From Natrononativus amylolyticus (lineage in GTDB: Archaea; Halobacteriota; Halobacteria; Halobacteriales; Natrialbaceae), in the NCBI RefSeq assembly GCF_024362525.1, contig NZ_CP101458.1, positions 806,001 to 870,000 of the forward strand: 64,000 bases of DNA, in the 5' to 3' direction. The notes beneath the pieces are model-generated. The model saw only the letters and a list, made by a program, of their open reading frames with translations. It ran no database searches and had not been told where the DNA came from. Of this stretch, positions 58,565-64,000 are shown piece by piece; within the stretch, counting starts at the first letter, position 1; each line of letters starts with the position of its first letter. The position numbers and the translations under genes are program-made.

Positions 58565-60142
58565 ATGGCACAACAGCGACGCATGGGCGGACAGCCCATG
58601 TTCATCCTGAGCGAGGACAGCCAGCGAACCCAGGGGCGGGACGCCCAGTCGTCGAACATCATGGCCGGCAAGGCCGTCGCTGAGGCCGTACGGACGACAC
58701 TCGGCCCGCGCGGCATGGACAAGATGCTCGTCGACTCGAGCGGGGACGTCGTCATCACGAACGACGGCGCGACCATCCTCAACAAGATGGACATCGAACA
58801 CCCCGCCGCTCAGATGATCGTCGAAGTCGCCGAAACCCAGGAGGATGAGGTCGGCGACGGGACGACGACCGCTGCGGTACTCGCCGGCAACCTCCTCGGC
58901 GAGGCCGAGGACCTCTTAGAGCAGGACGTCCACGCGACGACCATCGTCGAGGGCTACCACGAGGCCGCCCGCATCGCCCTCGAGGCGATCGACGAGCAGG
59001 TCCTCGAGGCCGACGTCAACGACGAGGTGCTCAAGCAGGTCGCCGAGTCGAGCATGACCGGCAAGGGAACCGGTGGCCTCACCGCGGACCAGCTCGCCGA
59101 GACCGTCGTCGAGGCGATCCAGCACGTCGCCAGCGACGACGGCGTCGAGCGGGACAACGTCACGGTCCACACGCAGGTCGGCGCCTCCTCCTCGGCGACC
59201 GAACTCATCCCCGGCATCGTCATCGACGAGGAGCCCGCCCACGACGAGATGCCGTCGGAGGTCGAGGACGCCTCGATCGCGATCCTCGACGTCGAACTCG
59301 GCGTCCGCACCGGCGAGATCGATGCGGAATACTCGATCGACTCGATCGACCAGCTCAACGCCGCCCTCGACGCCGAGGAGAGCGAACTCCGCGGCTACGC
59401 TGAGACGCTCGCCGACAGCGGGGTCGACGTCGTGTTCACCACCGACGACATCGACGACCGCGTCGCCTCGTTCCTCGCCAACGAGGGCGTCCTCGCCTTC
59501 GAGGACCTCGGGAACAAGGACGCCCGCAAGATCGCCTCCGCGACCGGCGCCCGCCGCGTCGGCGCGCTCGCCGACCTCGAGGAGGACGACTTCGGCCACG
59601 CCGACCGCATCCGCACCGAGACGTTCGGCGACGACGACCTCGCGTTCGTCGAGGGTGGCGCGGCAGCCGAGTCCGTCACCGTCTTCGTCCGCGGCGGCAC
59701 CGAACACGTCGTCAGCGAACTCGAGCGCACCATCGGCGACGCCTTGGACGTCGTGGCGACCGCCCTCGAGTCGGGCGAGGTCGTCCCCGGCGCGGGCGCG
59801 AGCGAGATCGCCATCGCCGACAAGATCCGCTCGGAGGCCGCGGCGATCCAGGGCCGCAAGCAGCTCGCCGTGACGGCGTTCGCCGACGCCCTCGACATCG
59901 TCCCGCGCACGCTCGCCGCCAACACCGGCCAGGACCCGATCGACTCGCTGGTCGACCTCCGGGCCGCCCACGAGGCCGAGGGCCGCGCCGGCCTGATCAC
60001 CGACGGCGAGACCGTCACGATCGACGACCCCGTCGAGTTCGGCGTCGTCGACCCCGCGGACGTCAAGCGCGAGGCCGTCGAGAGCGCGACCGAGGCCGCG
60101 ACGATGATCGTCCGCATCGACGACGTCATCGCCGCCGAGTAA
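58565..60142 (+). CDS. Thermosome (group II chaperonin) subunit
   Basis: The 525-residue ATP-driven chaperonin subunit forms a two-ring folding chamber. Group II motifs are [32 protein letters not shown] and, late, [16 protein letters not shown]. The protein ends DDVIAAE, lacking the long Gly/Met-rich or acidic tail present on many haloarchaeal subunits. A strong TATA box precedes it. It works with the prefoldin and Hsp20 genes in this window. The exact paralogue (Cct1, 2 or 3) is not decided. Confidence 0.96.
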   Translation: MAQQRRMGGQPMFILSEDSQRTQGRDAQSSNIMAGKAVAEAVRTTLGPRGMDKMLVDSSGDVVITNDGATILNKMDIEHPAAQMIVEVAETQEDEVGDGTTTAAVLAGNLLGEAEDLLEQDVHATTIVEGYHEAARIALEAIDEQVLEADVNDEVLKQVAESSMTGKGTGGLTADQLAETVVEAIQHVASDDGVERDNVTVHTQVGASSSATELIPGIVIDEEPAHDEMPSEVEDASIAILDVELGVRTGEIDAEYSIDSIDQLNAALDAEESELRGYAETLADSGVDVVFTTDDIDDRVASFLANEGVLAFEDLGNKDARKIASATGARRVGALADLEEDDFGHADRIRTETFGDDDLAFVEGGAAAESVTVFVRGGTEHVVSELERTIGDALDVVATALESGEVVPGAGASEIAIADKIRSEAAAIQGRKQLAVTAFADALDIVPRTLAANTGQDPIDSLVDLRAAHEAEGRAGLITDGETVTIDDPVEFGVVDPADVKREAVESATEAATMIVRIDDVIAAE

Positions 60143-60234
60143 CGCCGCAACGCTCCCGTTTTTTCTCGAGACAGCGCCGCGAACAGTCTCACTCAGGCAA
60201 CAGTGTTAATAGTTACCAATACCCGTATCAAGAC

Positions 60235-60576
60235 ATGTCCGGACGGCTCCCGAGGGATCGGCTACAGAGGGTCGGCGACGCCGCGGGCCGATCGCTCTAC
60301 TACGACGACGAGCGGGGGACCTACCACCTCTGGTTCGACGAGCGGACGTACGAGCCGGTGAGCACGGCCGTCCTGTTCGGCGTCTCGAGGGCGGTCGACA
60401 CGCCACCCGAAGAGCTCGAGGAACTCTCATCGCGGATCGATCCGGACGCGCTGAACGAGCTGTTCTGTACCTGGCGAAACCGCGAGCGCGCCGGTTCGGG
60501 ATCGGTCGCCTTCCGGTTCGCCGGCTGTTCGGTGACGGTGTACGCCGACGGCGAGGTCGTCATCGAGCCACAGTAG
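60235..60576 (+). CDS. HalOD1-domain protein
   Basis: The 113-residue protein begins MSGRLPRDRLQRVGDAAGRS and carries the haloarchaeal output domain 1 pattern: VSTAVLFGVSRAVDTPPEEL, SSRIDPDALNELF and CSVTVYADGEVVIEPQ. HalOD1 proteins occur alone or as effectors of response regulators in haloarchaea. A TTAATAGTTA stretch (60209-60218) upstream may be its TATA box. Confidence 0.85.
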   Translation: MSGRLPRDRLQRVGDAAGRSLYYDDERGTYHLWFDERTYEPVSTAVLFGVSRAVDTPPEELEELSSRIDPDALNELFCTWRNRERAGSGSVAFRFAGCSVTVYADGEVVIEPQ

Positions 60577-60580
60577 CCGC

Positions 60581-61360
60581 TCAGATCGACTCGAGGACGG
60601 CGCGGTCGCCGGCGTCCAGCCCGAACGCGCGGTCACCGCGACCGCGGTTGACGTCGAGTTCGACGTAGCCGTGGCTGCCGACGGTGGCAAGCCGCTCGCC
60701 GGGGTCGACCGCCGCGAACGTCTCGACGGCCGGCACCCGCTCGCCGTTTGCGAGCACGGCGATTCTGCCCTCGAGGAACGCCCCGGGAACGTTCGTGATC
60801 GCGTTGCCGAAGTCGTCGACGACCAGCACCTCTCCCTCGGCGCGGCCGCCCTCGACCGCCGCCTCGGGGAGCGTCAGATCGACGGGGTCCGAGAGCGCCG
60901 AGAGACCCGCGAGGCTCTCGAGGGCGCCGACGCCCGCGTCGTGGACCGTCGCCGCCATCGGCGCGAAGACGTCCCGGCCGTGGAACGTCGAACTCGCGGC
61001 GCCGGTATCGTCGATCGCGTACCATTCGAGACGACGGGCCGCGTCGCCGGCAGTCGCTCCGTCGGCCAGCCGACGCGCGACCGGCGCGAGCACCCCGTTG
61101 TCCGGACCGACGAGGAGGTGATCGCCGGCTCGAGCGACGAGCGCCCGCCTGCCGGTGCCGACGCCGGGGTCGACGACGACGAGGTGGGTCGCCGGCGGAA
61201 AGTAGGGCAGCACCTCGCGGAGCCAGAACGCGGCCGCGCGGACGTCCTGGCGGGGGAAGTCGTGGGCGACGTCGACCAGCCGGGCGTCGCTGCGCGCGGC
61301 GATCACCCCTTTCATCGCGGCCGGGTACGGCGTCCCGAAATCCGAAGAGAGCGTGATCAT
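60581..61360 (-). CDS. SAM hydrolase / SAM hydroxide adenosyltransferase (DUF62)
   Basis: From ATG 61360 (MITLSSDFGTPYPAAMKGVI) the protein has 259 residues. The N-terminal LSSDFG, VVVDPGVGTGRRALVA and GPDNGVLAPV motifs, and VDDFGNAITNVP further on, are those of the duf-62 (chlorinase-like) family, which splits SAM to adenosine and methionine with water. The frame runs far upstream without coding character. It lies 83 bases downstream of nadM on the same strand. Confidence 0.92.
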   Translation of the reverse strand: MITLSSDFGTPYPAAMKGVIAARSDARLVDVAHDFPRQDVRAAAFWLREVLPYFPPATHLVVVDPGVGTGRRALVARAGDHLLVGPDNGVLAPVARRLADGATAGDAARRLEWYAIDDTGAASSTFHGRDVFAPMAATVHDAGVGALESLAGLSALSDPVDLTLPEAAVEGGRAEGEVLVVDDFGNAITNVPGAFLEGRIAVLANGERVPAVETFAAVDPGERLATVGSHGYVELDVNRGRGDRAFGLDAGDRAVLESI

Positions 61361-61443
61361 GTGGCGAGGTACGGCGGCAGGAGAGAAAACGGATCGGCTT
61401 TCGGCGCATCCCTGGTGGCTCGCAGCCGTCTCGAGTCCGCGCG

Positions 61444-61962
61444 CTACGTCCCGTTGGCGTCGGAGTCGCTCACCATCTGGATGCGCTCGATGCCGTTTAT
61501 CTCCTCGACGACCTCGACGACGGCCGCCGGCACCAGCGCCTCCCAGTCGCGGTCCTCGATCATCCGCTCGCGTACCTCGGCTCCCTCGAGCACCTCGCGG
61601 TTGAACATCGGCGACTGGCGGATCTCGACGCCCGCTTCGCGAAAGAGCTGGATCACGAGCGGGTTGTTCGAGTAGGCGACGTCGAAGTCCGGGCTCATGC
61701 TCTGGACGTGGCTCACCCACACCGAGTTGCGCTCTAAGTCCTCGATCGGGACGGCGTAGGTGACGAGGTCGTAGTCGACGAGCGACTTCGTGATCATCAT
61801 GATGCGCTCGCCGGCGGTGAACGGGTTTCGCGTCGAGTGCGAGTCGCCGGCGCTCCCGATACCCAACACGAGTTCGTCGACGTCCTCGGCGATCCGTTCG
61901 ACCATGTTGTGGTGGCCGTTGTGGTAGGGCTGGAAGCGCCCGATGTAGAACCCCCGCGTCAT
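61444..61962 (-). CDS. nadM: Nicotinamide-nucleotide adenylyltransferase
   Basis: NadM joins ATP and nicotinamide mononucleotide to give NAD. The 172-residue protein has the archaeal signature MTRGFYIGRFQPYHNGH (the nucleotidyltransferase HxGH as HNGH) and the SHSTRNPFTAGERIMMI motif, plus the late SPMFNREVLEGAEVRERM. The length is normal for archaeal NadM. Upstream of the SAM hydrolase on the same strand. Confidence 0.95.
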   Translation of the reverse strand: MTRGFYIGRFQPYHNGHHNMVERIAEDVDELVLGIGSAGDSHSTRNPFTAGERIMMITKSLVDYDLVTYAVPIEDLERNSVWVSHVQSMSPDFDVAYSNNPLVIQLFREAGVEIRQSPMFNREVLEGAEVRERMIEDRDWEALVPAAVVEVVEEINGIERIQMVSDSDANGT

Positions 61963-62126
61963 GGCAGAACGCTCGCGCCTCGGACTCTTAAGACTGGCGA
62001 GGTGTCCCGGCGCTCAGAAGCGCCGAATTCGGACGTCTCGAGACTCGACGGCGGCGACGAGCGTACCACGAAGGGAGAAAGTATATCAGTCGCAATCCCT
62101 TCGGTTCCGGTACTGAACAGAGTTCT

Positions 62127-64000
62127 ATGAGTAACGATACGAACGTTGACGACGCCCCCGAAGACGCCGTCCGGGACGACCCCACCGAGGAGTCCGGGCG
62201 GCGTTCGGAGGAGACCCGGTCGCCGCCCGAGGAGCCCGGCGACGGGGCCGACGTCGACGACCAGTTCGAGGAGGCAGCCGTCGAAACCGACGAGCCACTC
62301 GAGGAGGCAGACGACCGTGGTGACGACCCGTTCGAGGGAGACGGACTCGAGTCGGAAACCGACGAGTCCGCCGAACGGGACGAAGAGGACGACGTCGAAA
62401 CCGTCGAGGATCTCGGCAGCACCGTCGAGGTCGATCCCGAGGTGGAGATCGACGAATCGATCGCCGAGGACGATCTGCTGGGGGGACTCAAGATCGACTC
62501 GACGGGCGACATCGAGGTTCCGGATCGCCTCGTCGACCAGGTCATCGGTCAGGACGAGGCTCGAGACATCATCATCAAGGCGGCCAAGCAACGGCGCCAC
62601 GTGATGATGATCGGCTCGCCGGGGACCGGGAAGTCGATGCTGGCGAAGGCGATGAGCCAGCTGCTCCCGAAGGAGGACCTCCAGGACGTTCTCGTCTACC
62701 ACAACCCCGACGACGGCAACGAGCCGAAGGTCCGCACCGTCCCCGCGGGCAAGGGCGAACAGATCATCGACGCCCACAAGGAGGAGGCCCGAAAGCGCAA
62801 CCAGATGCGCTCGATCCTGATGTGGATCATCATCGCGATCATTATCGGGTACGCCATCCTCACGACCAACATCCTGCTCGGCATCCTCGCTGCGGGTATC
62901 GTCTGGCTGATCTTCCGCTACACCTCCCGCGGCACGGACGCGATGGTGCCCAACATGATCGTCAACAACGGCGAGCAGCGCACCGCGCCGTTCGAGGACG
63001 CCACGGGCGCCCACGCCGGGGCACTGCTCGGCGACGTCCGCCACGACCCGTTCCAGTCCGGCGGCATGGAGACGCCGTCTCACGACCGCGTCGAGCCGGG
63101 CTCGATCCACAAGTCGAACAAGGGCGTGCTGTTCGTCGACGAGATCAACACGCTCGACGTCCGCACCCAGCAGAAGCTGATGACCGCGATCCAGGAGGGC
63201 GAGTTCGCCATCACCGGCCAGTCCGAGCGCTCCTCGGGCGCGATGGTCCAGACCGAGCCCGTCCCCTGTGACTTCATCATGATCGCGGCGGGGAACCTGG
63301 ACGCGATGGAGAACATGCACCCCGCGCTGCGCTCGCGGATCAAGGGCTACGGCTACGAGGTGTACATGGACGACACCATCGACGACACCCCCGAGATGCG
63401 CCGCAAGTACGCCCGGTTCATCGCACAGGAGGTCGAACGCGACGGGCGACTCCCCCACTTCACCCGCGAGGCCGTCGAGGAGGTCATCCTCGAGGCCAAA
63501 CGCCGTGCGGGCCGCAAGGAGCACCTGACGCTTCACTTCCGAAACCTCGGCGGACTCGTCCGCGTGGCCGGCGACATCGCCCGCGCCGAGGACGCCGAGT
63601 TCACCACTCGCGACCACGTCCTGCAGGCGAAAGACCGCTCGCGCTCGATCGAACAGCAACTCGCCGACGACTACATCGAGCGCCGCAAGGACTACGAGCT
63701 GCAGGTCACCCAGGACGGCGTCGAGGGCCGGGTCAACGGACTCGCCGTCATGGGCGAAGACTCGGGGATCATGCTGCCCGTGATGGCCGAGATCGCGCCC
63801 GCGCAGGGTCAGGGTCAGGTCATCGCCACGGGACAGCTCAAAGAGATGGCCGAGGAGTCCGTCCAGAACGTCTCGGCGATCATCAAGAAGTTCTCGGACG
63901 TCAACCTCTCCGAGAAGGACGTCCACATCCAGTTCGTTCAGGCCGGCCAGCAGGGCGTCGACGGCGACTCCGCCTCGATCACGGTGGCGACCGCCGTCAT
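62127..64000 (+). CDS. lonB: Membrane-anchored ATP-dependent protease LonB (3' end cut by window)
   Basis: The frame opens at ATG 62127 ([20 protein letters not shown]) and stays open to base 64000 (624 codons). Residues 1 to about 115 are an acidic tail. The AAA+ domain has Walker A GSPGTGKS (about 171-178). Two membrane helices are inserted in it ([17 protein letters not shown] and [15 protein letters not shown]), which is the LonB hallmark. Walker B reads GVLFVDEIN. The C-terminal protease part reaches the catalytic Ser in GDSAS just before the edge; the Lys lies beyond it. LonB is essential in haloarchaea and degrades membrane and carotenoid-pathway proteins. Confidence 0.97.
   Translation, partial: MSNDTNVDDAPEDAVRDDPTEESGRRSEETRSPPEEPGDGADVDDQFEEAAVETDEPLEEADDRGDDPFEGDGLESETDESAERDEEDDVETVEDLGSTVEVDPEVEIDESIAEDDLLGGLKIDSTGDIEVPDRLVDQVIGQDEARDIIIKAAKQRRHVMMIGSPGTGKSMLAKAMSQLLPKEDLQDVLVYHNPDDGNEPKVRTVPAGKGEQIIDAHKEEARKRNQMRSILMWIIIAIIIGYAILTTNILLGILAAGIVWLIFRYTSRGTDAMVPNMIVNNGEQRTAPFEDATGAHAGALLGDVRHDPFQSGGMETPSHDRVEPGSIHKSNKGVLFVDEINTLDVRTQQKLMTAIQEGEFAITGQSERSSGAMVQTEPVPCDFIMIAAGNLDAMENMHPALRSRIKGYGYEVYMDDTIDDTPEMRRKYARFIAQEVERDGRLPHFTREAVEEVILEAKRRAGRKEHLTLHFRNLGGLVRVAGDIARAEDAEFTTRDHVLQAKDRSRSIEQQLADDYIERRKDYELQVTQDGVEGRVNGLAVMGEDSGIMLPVMAEIAPAQGQGQVIATGQLKEMAEESVQNVSAIIKKFSDVNLSEKDVHIQFVQAGQQGVDGDSASITVATAV

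Noticed and set aside
61959-63926. 655-residue open frame on the minus strand opposite lonB
   Set aside because: The plus strand carries clear LonB motifs over the same bases; long antisense frames are usual at this GC content.
1-64000. CRISPR arrays, rRNA genes and complete transposases
   Set aside because: No regularly spaced repeats of CRISPR type, no rRNA-like sequence and no transposase or integrase motifs were found on reading both strands.

Overview
The window is a piece of a haloarchaeal (class Halobacteria) chromosome. The signs are high GC with strong G/C third positions in the core part, very acidic proteins, and a set of archaeal core genes: family B DNA polymerase, Rad50/Mre11, proteasome-activating nucleotidase, prefoldin beta, RpoP, Pcc1, TruD, Pth2, thermosome and LonB. 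Several small zinc-ribbon and membrane families seen mainly in haloarchaea are also present. A Natrialba/Natrinema-like host is plausible, but the sequence alone does not prove it.

Layout. (1) Positions 1 to about 13,170 form an accessory, visibly more AT-rich island. Its right edge abuts the 3' end of a tRNA-Gln gene (13169-13240, minus), a typical integration site. The island holds a truncated membrane protein, zinc-finger genes of plasmid/provirus type, an extra TATA-binding protein divergent from a single-chain type IIG-like restriction-modification enzyme, and a two-gene operon. That operon pairs a nitrilase-superfamily protein with an intact Glu-Lys-Cys triad with an SMC/Rad50-like ATPase that has a CxxC hook (about 6.7-11.4 kb). 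A 143-bp MITE-like element with a target duplication sits before the operon. Two related hairpin repeats exactly 5,280 bp apart bracket it. Small DNA-binding proteins fill the space to the tRNA. The nitrilase-SMC pair is the best candidate for a poorly described (probably antiviral) system. (2) 13.4-19 kb: membrane and zinc-ribbon genes, then an iron/Fe-S cluster: DtxR-type repressor, ferritin-like protein and SufCBD. (3) 19-29 kb: PolB, small haloarchaeal genes, Rad50-Mre11, a winged-helix regulator divergent from PAN. (4) 29-45 kb: GuaA glutaminase subunit, HflX, the L37Ae-RpoP-Pcc1-prefoldin beta-DUF3194 cluster, TruD, Pth2, dCTP deaminase, a ThiN-domain regulator, methyltransferase, lipoprotein and thioesterase. 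(5) 45-58 kb: a repeat-rich Tat lipoprotein, a creatininase-family hydrolase coupled to an FAD oxidoreductase, Hsp20, radical SAM protein, TRAM protein, MBL hydrolase, a second PPSAKLV winged-helix regulator, methyltransferases, glycosyltransferase and amidohydrolase. (6) 58.5-64 kb: thermosome subunit, HalOD1 protein, SAM hydrolase with NadM, and LonB, which runs off the right edge.

The core part works as housekeeping: replication and repair (PolB, Mre11-Rad50), protein quality control (PAN, thermosome, prefoldin, Hsp20, LonB), iron handling and Fe-S assembly, tRNA modification and translation. The island adds genome defence and mobile-element functions. No rRNA gene, CRISPR array, complete transposase or integrase was seen.
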